Positions 44,241 through 52,825 of a stretch of 64,000 bases of DNA are shown piece after piece; position 1 is the first letter of the stretch, and each line of letters opens with the position of its first letter. The position numbers and the translations under genes were made by a program. The notes beneath the pieces were generated by a model that saw only the letters and a list, made by a program, of their open reading frames with translations, was not told where the DNA came from and ran no database searches. Origin of the DNA: Candidatus Dormiibacterota bacterium (GTDB lineage Bacteria > Chloroflexota > Dormibacteria > Aeolococcales > Aeolococcaceae); the NCBI GenBank assembly GCA_003142035.1, contig PLOF01000074.1:31402-95401 (forward strand), read 5' to 3'.

Positions 44241-44524
44241 TGCCCGGGTTCCGCCGTGCCCAGCTGCGCGGCTCCGAAGAGCTGTTCCGCAGCACCGAGG
44301 AGCCCGCCCCGGCCGAGCACCCCCTGCCGGAACCAGCGGTCCACCCAGTCCCGGCGGCGCCCACGCACAACCTCCGATCGGTTCGCCTCAGCGAGGATGA
44401 CATCCAGCTCCTGGCGGAGGCCGTCCAGCACCTCAAGTTCCCGGGAAAGACACCTGCCCGCCCATCGATCGGCGACTTCGAGCGCCTCGAGGCGCTGCGG
44501 CAGAAGCTGCTCCGAATTCTCTAG
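44240..44524 (+). CDS. Small protein coupled to parA
   Basis: A 94-residue protein of unknown family. The first half is Pro/Glu-rich and probably disordered; the second half is a helical segment (VRLSEDDIQLLAEAVQHL and FERLEALRQKLLRIL) that could mediate dimerisation. ATG 44240 shares a base with the parA stop (TGATG), and GTG 44237 would give a GTGA overlap. The tight coupling suggests a ParA partner, in place of a normal ParB; this is inference. Confidence 0.7.
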   Translation: MPGFRRAQLRGSEELFRSTEEPAPAEHPLPEPAVHPVPAAPTHNLRSVRLSEDDIQLLAEAVQHLKFPGKTPARPSIGDFERLEALRQKLLRIL

Positions 44525-44588
44525 AGCACCCCTTCCCAGCGGCTGGAGGGAAGGTCAGTCCCCCTGCCGGTCTGCTAGCTTGCCGGGG

Positions 44589-44876
44589 ATGGTCATCGGA
44601 ACCCTCGTGCTCCGCCTCCAGATCCCGGGGAGCGAGTCCCTCAAGGACAAGCGGCAGGTGGTGCGCTCGCTGGTCGCCCGCGTGCGCCGGACGTTCGACG
44701 TCGCCATCGCGGAGGTCGGCGACCAGGATCTCTGGCAGGCTGTGGAGCTGGGGGTGGCCTGTGTCTCCAACGACGCGCGTCACGCCGACGAAGTCTGCCA
44801 GAAGGTGCTCAATTACGTGGGCGAGGACGCGGAGGCGCTGCTCGTCGACTCCAGGTTCGAGGTGGTGCGCCTGTGA
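44589..44876 (+). CDS. DUF503 (YlxP-like) protein
   Basis: A 95-residue DUF503 protein of the YlxP type, often found in operons for translation initiation and ribosome maturation. The start VIGTLVLRLQIPGSESLKDKR and the segment VSNDARHADEVCQKVLNYV are typical. The ATG has TAGCTT 7 bases upstream and no ribosome-binding site, a leaderless look. Its stop overlaps the MFS start as GTGA. The usual infB/rbfA neighbours are absent. Confidence 0.9.
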   Translation: MVIGTLVLRLQIPGSESLKDKRQVVRSLVARVRRTFDVAIAEVGDQDLWQAVELGVACVSNDARHADEVCQKVLNYVGEDAEALLVDSRFEVVRL

Positions 44877-46315
44877 ATACGGGACCCGGGGTGTCCCGGA
44901 GGCTGACGCTCGCCGGCCCCGCAGGCCGCTGGCTCCTGATCGCGGCCGTGCTCGGTTCGGGGATGGCGCTCCTCGACACGACGATGGTCATCGTCGCCCT
45001 GCCCGCCATCGGGCGCACCCTGGGCGGAGGCCTCTCCACGCAGCAATGGGTGCTCGATGCCTACCTGATCACCCTCGCCGGGTTGGTCCTCCTAGGCGGG
45101 GCTCTCGGTGAGGTGGCCGGCCACGGCCGGGTCTTCCTTGCCGGAGCAGTGGCCTTTGGGGTGACCTCCGCCGTCTGCGGGGTGGCTCCCACCGGTGCTG
45201 TCCTCATCGTCGCCCGCCTGTTCCAGGGAGCCGCGGCCAGCCTGCTGGTACCCGGGGCCCTGGCTCTCGTCTCCACGAGCTTCTCCGGCGAGGAGCGCGG
45301 ACGGGCGATCGGGGCCTGGTCGGGGATCTCCGGCCTCGCCACCGTCATCGGCCCGCTCCTCGGGGGACTGCTGGTCGACCACGCCGGCTGGAGATGGGTC
45401 TTCCTCATCAACATCCCGCTGGCGGCCGCAGCTGTCGCGGCCGCATACCACCACCTCCCCCCTCGAGAGCTGCGGTCCACAGCACTCGGCGCACACCAGG
45501 ACGGCGGCGGGGCGCTCACCGCGACGGCCGGTCTCGGGCTGCTGGTCTGCGGCCTGATCGAGGCCCGCAACGTCGGGACGCCGCTCGCGGCCGGCGCGGT
45601 GGTCCTGGGCCTCGCGCTGCTGGTCGCCTTCGGGGTCATCGAGTCGCGCCGCGAGCGCCCCCTGCTGCCGCTCTCGCTATTCGCCATCCGGGGGTTTGCG
45701 GTGGCCAACCTGACCACCCTCCTCGTTTACGGTGCCCTGAGTGCCGCCCTCTTCCTGGTGGTCCTCGAGCTGCAGCAGGTAACCGGCTACAGCGCCCTGG
45801 CCTCCGGAGCGGCCATCTTCCCGATCACGCTGCTGCTGTTTCTCCTCTCCCCGCGACTCGGGGGACTGGTGTCCCGCATGGGTTCCCGCCGCCTGATCAC
45901 CCTGGGGCCCGTCGTCGCCGCGCTGGGTCTCCTGCTCTTCCTGCGGGTGGCGGCTTCGGCCTCGTACCTGACGGTGGTGCTGCCCGCCGCCGCCGTCTTC
46001 GGGCTCGGCCTCGCCCTCACCGCCGCACCCCTCACCACCACCATCCTGGGAGCCGTGCCATCGACGCGTGCGGGGATCGCCTCCGGGGTCAACAACGCCG
46101 TCACGCGGGTGGCCGGTCTCCTCGCGGTGGCGGCGGTCCCCTTGGCGGCCGGGCTCGCAGGCGCGGCCGACGGGGCCGGAACCGGCTTCACCAGCGGCTT
46201 TCACCACGCCATGCTGATCTCCGCCGTCCTCTGCCTTCTCGGCGCCGTGGTCTCCTTCGTGGGACTCCGGCCACCTCGGCATCCCGCACCTCCGAACGAA
46301 GCGACCACCGAGTGA
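44873..46315 (+). CDS. DHA2-family MFS transporter
   Basis: A 480-residue 14-helix MFS exporter of the EmrB/QacA type. The first helix carries LLDTTMVIVALPAIG and the second QWVLDAYLITLAGLVLLGG; the usual motif-A loop is degenerate here (GALGEVAGHGRVFLAG). It is likely a multidrug or small-molecule exporter. It starts by GTGA overlap with DUF503 and ends by GTGA overlap with the helicase, an operon grouping without obvious functional logic. Confidence 0.92.
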   Translation: MNTGPGVSRRLTLAGPAGRWLLIAAVLGSGMALLDTTMVIVALPAIGRTLGGGLSTQQWVLDAYLITLAGLVLLGGALGEVAGHGRVFLAGAVAFGVTSAVCGVAPTGAVLIVARLFQGAAASLLVPGALALVSTSFSGEERGRAIGAWSGISGLATVIGPLLGGLLVDHAGWRWVFLINIPLAAAAVAAAYHHLPPRELRSTALGAHQDGGGALTATAGLGLLVCGLIEARNVGTPLAAGAVVLGLALLVAFGVIESRRERPLLPLSLFAIRGFAVANLTTLLVYGALSAALFLVVLELQQVTGYSALASGAAIFPITLLLFLLSPRLGGLVSRMGSRRLITLGPVVAALGLLLFLRVAASASYLTVVLPAAAVFGLGLALTAAPLTTTILGAVPSTRAGIASGVNNAVTRVAGLLAVAAVPLAAGLAGAADGAGTGFTSGFHHAMLISAVLCLLGAVVSFVGLRPPRHPAPPNEATTE

Positions 46316-48768
46316 GCGGCGTGAGGAGGGTCACGTCGCCAGCCGTGCCGGCCCCGAGCGCGGCCACCCTGGCGGCAGCCTTCAGCGCCCACGTCGGGCT
46401 CACCCTCGACCCCTTTCAACTCGAGGCGATCGAGAAGCTGGAACGCTCACGAGGGGTGCTGGTCAGCGCCCCCACATCGAGCGGCAAGACGCTCATCGCC
46501 GAATACCCGATCTGGCGCTGCGTGGCGGCGCCGGCAAGCCTCCGGCGCGACGCCGACACCCCCCACCGGGTCATCTACACCACCCCCCTGAAGGCGCTGT
46601 CCAACCAGAAGTTCCGTGACCTCGGGGAGCGCTATGGCGAGCAGAACGTCGGTCTGGTCACCGGGGAGCACACCGTCAACGAGCAGGCGCCGGTGGTCGT
46701 GATGACGACCGAGATCCTCCGCAACATCCTCTACGACGAGCCGGCACGGGTCGACACCGTCGGTGACGTCATCCTCGACGAGGTCCACTACATCGACGAT
46801 TACCCGCGAGGAACCGTCTGGGAGGAGGTGATCATCGAGGCTCCGCGCCACATCCGGATCACCGGCCTCTCCGCCACCATCAGCAACGTCGACGAGGTGG
46901 CGGCGTGGATGAGTGGCCTCCGCGGCGGCATGGAGGTGGTGACCCAGACCGAGCGCCCGGTTGCCCTGGAGCTGTGGCTCTGCCTCGACAACCAGCTCTG
47001 GCCGCTCTTCGACGAGCGCGGTCAGGTGGCCCGAAGGACCCTTGATCAGGCCCAGAACCTGAGTGCCGGCGACCTGCGGCTGCGCTACGCGCGCCGCGCC
47101 CCGGAGAATGACCTGCTCCAGGTCATCGAGCGCCTGCGCGCCGGCGGGATGCTGCCGGCGATCTACTTCATCTTCTCCCGCCGCGGCTGCCGCGAAGCGC
47201 TCTCCCGCTGCGCGGTGCACGGCCTCGACCTCACCGACCCGGCCGAGAAGTCGGCCGTCGACACCGAGATGGCGCGTCGCATCCAGGGCATCGCGGACGA
47301 CGACGAGCGGCGGGTGTTCGTCGACGCCGTCGACACCAGGCTGCTCCGCCGCGGGATCGCCATGCACCATGCGGGCATGCTCCCGTACGCGAAGGAGACC
47401 GTCGAAACCCTCTTCCAGCGCGGGCTGATCAAGGTCGTGTTCGCCACCGAAACGCTCTCGCTCGGCTTGAACATGCCGGCGCGGGCTTGCGTCGTCTCCT
47501 CGTTCACCAAGTTCGACGGGACCGGGTTCCACGCCCTGACCTCGACCGAGCTGACCCAGCTGATGGGTCGCGCGGGACGGCGGGGCATCGACACCCTCGG
47601 CCACGGCATCATCCTCAAGGAGTCGGATGTCGACGTCCGCGACATCTACGAGGCCGCCATTGGCGGTGAGATGAGCGTGGAATCGAAGTTCGCGCCCACC
47701 TACACGATGGTGCTCGCCCTGCTCAAGACGCGCACCCTGGAGCGGGCCGAGGAGCTGCTCGATCGATCCTTCGGTCAATACCAGGCGCTGCAGCGGAGTG
47801 AGCACTGGGTGCACCGCAAAGCCAATCTCGAGCAGTTGCGCCTGGACCTGGGTCGGAGAATCTTTCGCCATCCCCGGCAGGCCTGCACCGAGACGACCCT
47901 CACCCGTCATCTGCGTGTGGCCGCCCAGGTCGAGGTCATGGAGACCGAGGTGCGGCGCGCCCAGCGCCAGCACTGGCGAGACAGCCGGTCCGGCCGCTAC
48001 GGAGGCCGGGCGGCCGACCCCGGGGGGAAGTTCGAGACCATGCGACGCTCGCTGAAGGGGACCCGGGCGCGGCTGGAGGAGAGTCCCTGCACGGGCTGCC
48101 CCTACCTGAGCGAGCATCGCAATCACCGGAGGGAGAGCGAAGAGGTCGAGGGGACGCTCCGACACGGCGAGGAGGAGCTGCGCTCTGCGCGTGGCCGCTA
48201 CCGTCGCGAGTTCCGGGCGCTGCGCGCGGTGCTCCGGGAGGGCGGCTTCCTGGAGAACGATCGGCCGACCGAGCTGGGCCTGCTGGCCGAGGCGCTCTTC
48301 GGCGAGAGCGCGCTGCTGGTCGCCGACGCGGTCCGGGCGGGCTGGCTGGAGGAGTTGACCGCGCCCGAGCTCGTGGGCACGCTCACCATGCTGGTGGCCG
48401 AGGACAGGGGACGGGAGCGACCCCAACCCGCGCGTCGCCAGTGGCCGAGCCGCGGTGTCGAGCGCGGATACCGCCTGCTGCGCACCGATCTGCAACGGCT
48501 CGCCGCGGTCGAGGAGCACCACGGTGTCGCCACCCTCCGGCCGCTCTCCTTCGACTTCGTCGCCGCGGCGTACCAGTGGGCCTCCGGGGTGGCGCTCGCC
48601 GAGATCGACGTCCCCCCGGGCTCCGACGTCGGAGACGTTGTGAAGGTCGTCAAGAACCTCTACTCCCTGCTCCGCCAGATGGAACAGGCTCTCCGCGAGC
48701 ACCCGCTCGCGTCCCGGGTCCGGCGGGCCCGCGAGGCCGTCGAGCGCGAGATGATCCGCCGGATCTAG
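46312..48768 (+). CDS. Ski2/Mtr4-like DEVH-box helicase (HelY-like)
   Basis: An 818-residue superfamily 2 helicase. Motif I APTSSGKTLIAEYP (near residue 50), motif II DEVHYI, motif III SATI and motif VI QLMGRAGRRGID are intact, and a DSHCT-type C-terminal region follows. Related eukaryotic Ski2/Mtr4 feed RNA to the exosome; bacterial HelY-type proteins are presumed RNA helicases. A CTGCPYLSEH cysteine pair lies in the insertion region. GTG 46312 overlaps the MFS stop; the ORF track's 306-residue extension is frame-shadow of the transporter. Confidence 0.93.
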   Translation: MSGVRRVTSPAVPAPSAATLAAAFSAHVGLTLDPFQLEAIEKLERSRGVLVSAPTSSGKTLIAEYPIWRCVAAPASLRRDADTPHRVIYTTPLKALSNQKFRDLGERYGEQNVGLVTGEHTVNEQAPVVVMTTEILRNILYDEPARVDTVGDVILDEVHYIDDYPRGTVWEEVIIEAPRHIRITGLSATISNVDEVAAWMSGLRGGMEVVTQTERPVALELWLCLDNQLWPLFDERGQVARRTLDQAQNLSAGDLRLRYARRAPENDLLQVIERLRAGGMLPAIYFIFSRRGCREALSRCAVHGLDLTDPAEKSAVDTEMARRIQGIADDDERRVFVDAVDTRLLRRGIAMHHAGMLPYAKETVETLFQRGLIKVVFATETLSLGLNMPARACVVSSFTKFDGTGFHALTSTELTQLMGRAGRRGIDTLGHGIILKESDVDVRDIYEAAIGGEMSVESKFAPTYTMVLALLKTRTLERAEELLDRSFGQYQALQRSEHWVHRKANLEQLRLDLGRRIFRHPRQACTETTLTRHLRVAAQVEVMETEVRRAQRQHWRDSRSGRYGGRAADPGGKFETMRRSLKGTRARLEESPCTGCPYLSEHRNHRRESEEVEGTLRHGEEELRSARGRYRREFRALRAVLREGGFLENDRPTELGLLAEALFGESALLVADAVRAGWLEELTAPELVGTLTMLVAEDRGRERPQPARRQWPSRGVERGYRLLRTDLQRLAAVEEHHGVATLRPLSFDFVAAAYQWASGVALAEIDVPPGSDVGDVVKVVKNLYSLLRQMEQALREHPLASRVRRAREAVEREMIRRI

Positions 48769-48851
48769 CCGCTGTCCACGGCGGCGCGGCGGGTGCAGGA
48801 CGTGCCCGGCGCGCCGGGCCGGCGTACCGTTGGGAGCACGGACCCGAGGCC

Positions 48852-50234
48852 ATGACCGACAGCGACCCCGCCGGTACCGAGGGAGAGCCCCCACCGCACC
48901 GGTTCGACCGATCCGCCTCCGGCGGCTTGGACGGCGAAGCACGCCACCCGGCCCAGCGGCTTCGGCGGGCCCTGGCGGGCGAGATTGCGGGCCGGCGTAC
49001 GGAGCAGACGGCCGAGGCGGCACCGCCGGACGGGGAGCCGGAGTTCGAAACCTTCTCCGGGCCTGTTTCACCCTCTGACCACGCCCACTGGACGCGGCGG
49101 ATCACCCGCCGGACGGTGATCACCGGGGTGTCCCTCGCAGCCCTGGTGGCGGCGGCCACCGGCACCCTGGTGCTGACACCGGCGACCCACCATCCGCCCA
49201 TGGAAGTGGTGACGGGCACCCCGCCGATCGCGCTCCCCCCCGCTCCGCCCAGCCGGCCATCCGCCCGGGATGACGCGGCGATGGCCTACGACCCCGCCGA
49301 CGGCGCCGTGCTCCTCTTCGGAGGGCTGGTGATCGGCGGTGAGGGGCTCAACGCGCTCGACGACACCTGGAGCTGGAACGGCACCCGGTGGGCCGAGCTG
49401 CACCCGACCGCCTCGCCTCCGGGGCTGAGCGGAGCCCTCCTCGGCTACGACCCGGCAACCGGCAGCCTGGTGCTGACCGGCGGAGACACCAGCACCCCGG
49501 GAGGTCAGCTCGAGGAGAGGGATGCCACCTGGAGCTGGGGCGGCTCGGCGTGGACCGCTGAGGCGGCCGCTGCCCTGCCGGCAGCGGACCGCCCCACCGC
49601 GCTCGCCACCGACAGCGCCAGCGGGCAGCTCATCCTGACGACCACCAGCGCCGGGTGCGAAGGGTTCGACACCTGGGAGTGGGGAGGCAGCGCCTGGAAG
49701 CTGCTCCACCCGGCGACCTCTCCACCGGCCACCTTGGAGGCCGGTCTGGTGTTCGACCCGAGAACGGATGGTCTGGACCTCTTCCCCTCTGTCGCGGGAT
49801 GCTCCGGGGTCGACGAAACCGCGTCGACCAACCCGCCCGTGTGGTTCTGGAACGGATCCACCTGGAGCACCACCATCGCCCAGTCCGACACCGTGCTGAC
49901 CGGGTCCTGGGAGCTGGTCACATCGTCCAGCGCAGCGCTCGTGGTCACCTCGGGAGGCACGTATCAATGGAGCGGCGGTGATGGCGGCGGATGGAGCCAG
50001 GTCTCGACAAGCCCGGCGGCCGGCGATGCCGCCGTCGCCTACGACGCGGCGGACGATCAGGTCGTCCTCTTCGGCGGGATCTGCTCCAGCTGTGATGGCA
50101 CGGCGGTCGCCGAAACCTGGACATGGGACGGAAGCTGGACACCACGCGCAGTGACGGCGTCGAACCCGACGCCCAAGCCGGGCCCAACTCCCTCTCCGGC
50201 CGTGCGGCACACTCCTAACCCGACGGCAATGTGA
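48852..50234 (+). CDS. Membrane-anchored kelch-like beta-propeller protein
   Basis: A 460-residue protein with a disordered N-terminal cytoplasmic stretch of about 80 residues, one transmembrane helix (TVITGVSLAALVAAATGTLVL), and an extracellular part with kelch-like repeats: AYDPADGAVLLFGG followed by TWSWNGTRWAEL, and similar later copies (YDAADDQVVLFGG, TWTWDGSW). The repeats suggest a beta-propeller that binds proteins or sugars. The C-terminus is Pro/Thr-rich. No partner is visible nearby. Confidence 0.87.
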   Translation: MTDSDPAGTEGEPPPHRFDRSASGGLDGEARHPAQRLRRALAGEIAGRRTEQTAEAAPPDGEPEFETFSGPVSPSDHAHWTRRITRRTVITGVSLAALVAAATGTLVLTPATHHPPMEVVTGTPPIALPPAPPSRPSARDDAAMAYDPADGAVLLFGGLVIGGEGLNALDDTWSWNGTRWAELHPTASPPGLSGALLGYDPATGSLVLTGGDTSTPGGQLEERDATWSWGGSAWTAEAAAALPAADRPTALATDSASGQLILTTTSAGCEGFDTWEWGGSAWKLLHPATSPPATLEAGLVFDPRTDGLDLFPSVAGCSGVDETASTNPPVWFWNGSTWSTTIAQSDTVLTGSWELVTSSSAALVVTSGGTYQWSGGDGGGWSQVSTSPAAGDAAVAYDAADDQVVLFGGICSSCDGTAVAETWTWDGSWTPRAVTASNPTPKPGPTPSPAVRHTPNPTAM

Positions 50235-50343
50235 CGGAGAGGATGCGACGGCGGTGATCGAGCGCTACTTCCCCGAGTGGCGCGAGGAGATGCGGCGCCG
50301 CTGGCGCTGATCGGCACGACGCCGGTGAGCGCGCGCTTCCCCG

Positions 50344-51036
50344 TCAGGGGACGGCGTCGACGGCCTGCTGCAGCCAGCGGGCGATAACCCCGCGGCGCAG
50401 CGCCTCGGTCTGACGCAACCACCCCTGCGCATCCTCGGGCAGGGGGATCTTGCCCGACCAGGCATCGAGGAGCTGGGAGTCCATCTCGATGTGGAACTGA
50501 AAGCCGTACGCACGTCCCAGCCGGAAGGCCTGGTTGACATAGGCGTCGCTGCTCGCGAGGTGGCACGAGCCACGCGGCAGATGAAAGGTGTCGCCGTGCC
50601 AGTGAAGCACGGGGAGTGCCGGGCCGCAGCCGGCGAAGACCGGATCGTCGCGTCCCGACCCCGTGAGTGTGATCGCCCCGAGGCCAACCTCCTGACCGTG
50701 CTCACCCGGCGTGACCGCGGCTCCGCAGGCAGCGGCGAGCAACTGCGCTCCGAGGCAGACCCCGAGGATGGGCAGTCCACGGGTCACCGCATCATGGATC
50801 AGCGCCACCTCGTCGCGCAGCCGCTGATCGGGGGCGTACACGGCTTGCGGACCGCCCATCACAACCAGGAGCGGCATCCGGTCGAGGTTGGGAAGCGGAT
50901 CGCCCGTCCCGACCCGGTGCACCTGCAGACCGATCCCCGCCGCCATCTCCCCGATCAGGCCCGGCCCCTCGTCCTCAACGTGCTCGATGACGACCAGCAG
51001 AGGCGGGCGCGCGAACACTTCCGCGCCAACTGTCAT
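50344..51036 (-). CDS. Class I glutamine amidotransferase-like protein
   Basis: A 230-residue class I GATase-fold protein resembling the GMP synthase glutaminase domain. The nucleophile elbow GVCLGAQLLA is near residue 98 and the His-Glu end FQFHIEMDS near 182; HWHGDTFHLP is typical of this subgroup. Such stand-alone proteins are usually annotated GMP synthase-like and may hydrolyse gamma-glutamyl or other amides. ATG overlaps the stop of the upstream gene as ATGA. The 109-bp gap before it (50235-50343) holds only a possible 18-codon fragment. Confidence 0.88.
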   Translation of the reverse strand: MTVGAEVFARPPLLVVIEHVEDEGPGLIGEMAAGIGLQVHRVGTGDPLPNLDRMPLLVVMGGPQAVYAPDQRLRDEVALIHDAVTRGLPILGVCLGAQLLAAACGAAVTPGEHGQEVGLGAITLTGSGRDDPVFAGCGPALPVLHWHGDTFHLPRGSCHLASSDAYVNQAFRLGRAYGFQFHIEMDSQLLDAWSGKIPLPEDAQGWLRQTEALRRGVIARWLQQAVDAVP

Positions 51037-51506
51037 TCGTCGCGAACCATCGCCTCAGGGACGGAGACCACCCGATAGGGGAGGTCGGTGATGTCGTAGT
51101 AGCGGACCTGCTTGTGGAAACGCTTGGCGATCCCGATCTGGACCTTCACGCCGAGCGAGGTGCTGCCGAAGACCCACATCTCATCGCACTTCACGATCAG
51201 GTTGTTGAAGGCCTCGCGCACCGTCTCCTTGGGGACGGTGTGGAGAAGGTAGTAGTCGAAGAGCATGAAGGGGACGATGGGCACGGCCCCCTCGTCGAGC
51301 ACGAACTTGCTGATGTGCTGGCGCCAGTAGAAGTTGCGATTGCTGATGGCGCAGTAGACGACCCGCCGGGGGCGGCGCAGCACACGCTCCGCCTGCTCCG
51401 CGGGAGAGGCCTTGGGTCGCGGTGTGAAGATCCGCTCGAGGATGTCCTCGGCGTCCTTGACCACCCCGCTGACGGGCGGCATCGGAGTGGATTCGGTATC
51501 GGGCAC
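51033..51506 (-). CDS. Nucleoside 2-deoxyribosyltransferase-like fold protein
   Basis: A protein of about 157 residues whose core (VVYCAISNRNFYWRQHISKF, CDEMWVFG and LGVKVQIGIAKRF) looks like the Rossmann-like fold of nucleoside 2-deoxyribosyltransferases and DUF4406-type proteins. The ORF track starts at 51572, where ATGA overlaps the glycosylase stop, but the first codons there are AT-rich and unlike genes here; GTG 51506 follows AGGGCG and was preferred. A TATCAT box (51557-51552) may be its own promoter. Exact activity unknown. Confidence 0.75.
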   Translation of the reverse strand: MPDTESTPMPPVSGVVKDAEDILERIFTPRPKASPAEQAERVLRRPRRVVYCAISNRNFYWRQHISKFVLDEGAVPIVPFMLFDYYLLHTVPKETVREAFNNLIVKCDEMWVFGSTSLGVKVQIGIAKRFHKQVRYYDITDLPYRVVSVPEAMVRDE

Positions 51507-51568
51507 GGAGGCGCCCTGGCCCTCACTATGCGAAAACAAAAACAGCGTCCGATGATAGCATCGCCCGC

Positions 51569-52321
51569 TCATCCAGATTCCGACCAGCCGATCAGAGGAG
51601 CCAGTCGCGACAGGGCGCTGTCCAATTGGCGGACGCGGGCGGGGTCGTTGAGCCAGCGGCTCTGCCCCGACGGGTGGGGCAGGGGAAGCAGCAGGGGGAG
51701 CACCACCGGAACCACTCCCGGCGCCTCAACCACAGCTCCCGAGGCGTCGAAGAGGCGGCCCACCACATCGTCCAGGCGGCGGCCCGGGAGGAAGCGGGCG
51801 AGAGCGAGGCTGCCGATGGGCATCACCAGCCGCGGTGCGAGGAGGCCCAGGATCGTGTCCAACCACCCCGAGCAGAGGGCCACCTCCCGGGAGCTGGGCC
51901 GGCGGTCCCCACGGCCGTCGACGGTGCGCCCGGGGAAGCAGGTGGTCATCGACGTCATGTAGACGCGGCGGCGGACGTCCGCCTCGCCGGCAAAACCGCC
52001 ACGCTCGAACCAGCGCATCAGCTGACGGCCGGCGCGCCCGGCGAAGGGTCGAGTGGAGTCGTTCTCCACTGGCCCCGGAGCCTGGCCGACGAGCAGGATG
52101 CGCTGCCCCACGTGGCCGCTGAAGACGGGGTTGGAGGTGGCGAGGTAGCCGGCATCCACGCACCGAGTGCAGCGGCGCTGGGCCTCCTGCACGGACTGCA
52201 GCGTGGTCTCGCCCGAGCCGGGCTGATCAGCGTCCGCCACGCCCGCGCTCCAGCGCTCGGATGCGCTGACGGCCGAGCCGCCGCGAGTGGTGGCTGGGGC
52301 CGATGCGACGGTCGACCGCAC
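51569..52321 (-). CDS. Uracil-DNA glycosylase, family 4/5-like
   Basis: A glycosylase of up to 250 residues that removes uracil from DNA. The iron-sulfur/zinc-type cysteines begin with CTRC near residue 51; motif A is LLVGQAPGPVENDSTRPFAGRAG and motif B is LPLPHPSGQSRW. The GQAPG rather than GEAPG sequence points to the family 5-like subgroup. The GTG start at 52321 is uncertain; the domain begins near residue 42, and later GTGs are possible. A compact divergent promoter region separates it from the next plus-strand gene. Confidence 0.87.
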   Translation of the reverse strand: MRSTVASAPATTRGGSAVSASERWSAGVADADQPGSGETTLQSVQEAQRRCTRCVDAGYLATSNPVFSGHVGQRILLVGQAPGPVENDSTRPFAGRAGRQLMRWFERGGFAGEADVRRRVYMTSMTTCFPGRTVDGRGDRRPSSREVALCSGWLDTILGLLAPRLVMPIGSLALARFLPGRRLDDVVGRLFDASGAVVEAPGVVPVVLPLLLPLPHPSGQSRWLNDPARVRQLDSALSRLAPLIGWSESG

Positions 52322-52409
52322 GCGCCCCCGGGGGTATCATCGAAATGCGGCCACCCGTCATCGTCCACATCACGGCCGGCGGACCGCATGGCGTGCGCAG
52401 TGGGACGTG

Positions 52410-52796
52410 ATGCCTGACGAAGATTTCCGTCCGACCCACGAGTTCCCCGCGGATTCGCGGCCGACGAACGTGCCTCCAGAGTGGTGGGACCTTCTCGATC
52501 GCAACGATCTCCCCAAGGGGGGCGGCGAATCCGACCGCGGCTCCCGCCGCCGGAGGAGCCGGGACGAGGACATCATCCACGGTCTCCAAGGCGGGAGCGT
52601 CCCAGGCACCCCGCTGAGGTGGCGCCTGTGGGTCACCAACGTCGCGCTCGTCGTCATCGCAGCGCTCCTGCTGGCGGTCGGTCTCGGCAACACCACCCCG
52701 AACGGGCTTGGCGCGATCCTGCTTCTGATGGGGATCGCTGCGCTGCTGGCGCTGGTGGGCATCCAGGTGGCCCGCAGCACGCACCGCCGAGGGTGA
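52410..52796 (+). CDS. Small two-helix membrane protein
   Basis: A 128-residue protein with an acidic/proline N-terminus (PEWWDLLDRNDLPKG), an Arg-rich patch, and two C-terminal transmembrane helices (VALVVIAALLLAVGLG and LGAILLLMGIAALLALVG). Function unknown. ATG 52410 is preferred to the ORF track's 52287, whose extra codons lie in the divergent promoter region. It precedes the SCO1664-family gene by 29 bp. Confidence 0.75.
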   Translation: MPDEDFRPTHEFPADSRPTNVPPEWWDLLDRNDLPKGGGESDRGSRRRRSRDEDIIHGLQGGSVPGTPLRWRLWVTNVALVVIAALLLAVGLGNTTPNGLGAILLLMGIAALLALVGIQVARSTHRRG

Positions 52797-52825
52797 GACC
52801 GGGCGCGGGGCACTAGCATCTCCCC

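Noticed and set aside
45394-46311. 306-residue N-terminal extension of the helicase ORF
   Set aside because: Arg/Pro-rich shadow of the overlapping MFS gene in another frame; the GTGA overlap at 46312 and the helicase domain start fit better.
46447-49071. 874-residue minus-strand ORF opposite the helicase
   Set aside because: Same reason: antisense shadow of a well-supported helicase gene in a high-GC genome.
50254-50310. 18-codon frame starting GTG in the gap after the kelch-like gene
   Set aside because: Reads as a plausible Arg/Glu-rich peptide, but it has no clear start signal or independent support; it may be a decayed gene end.
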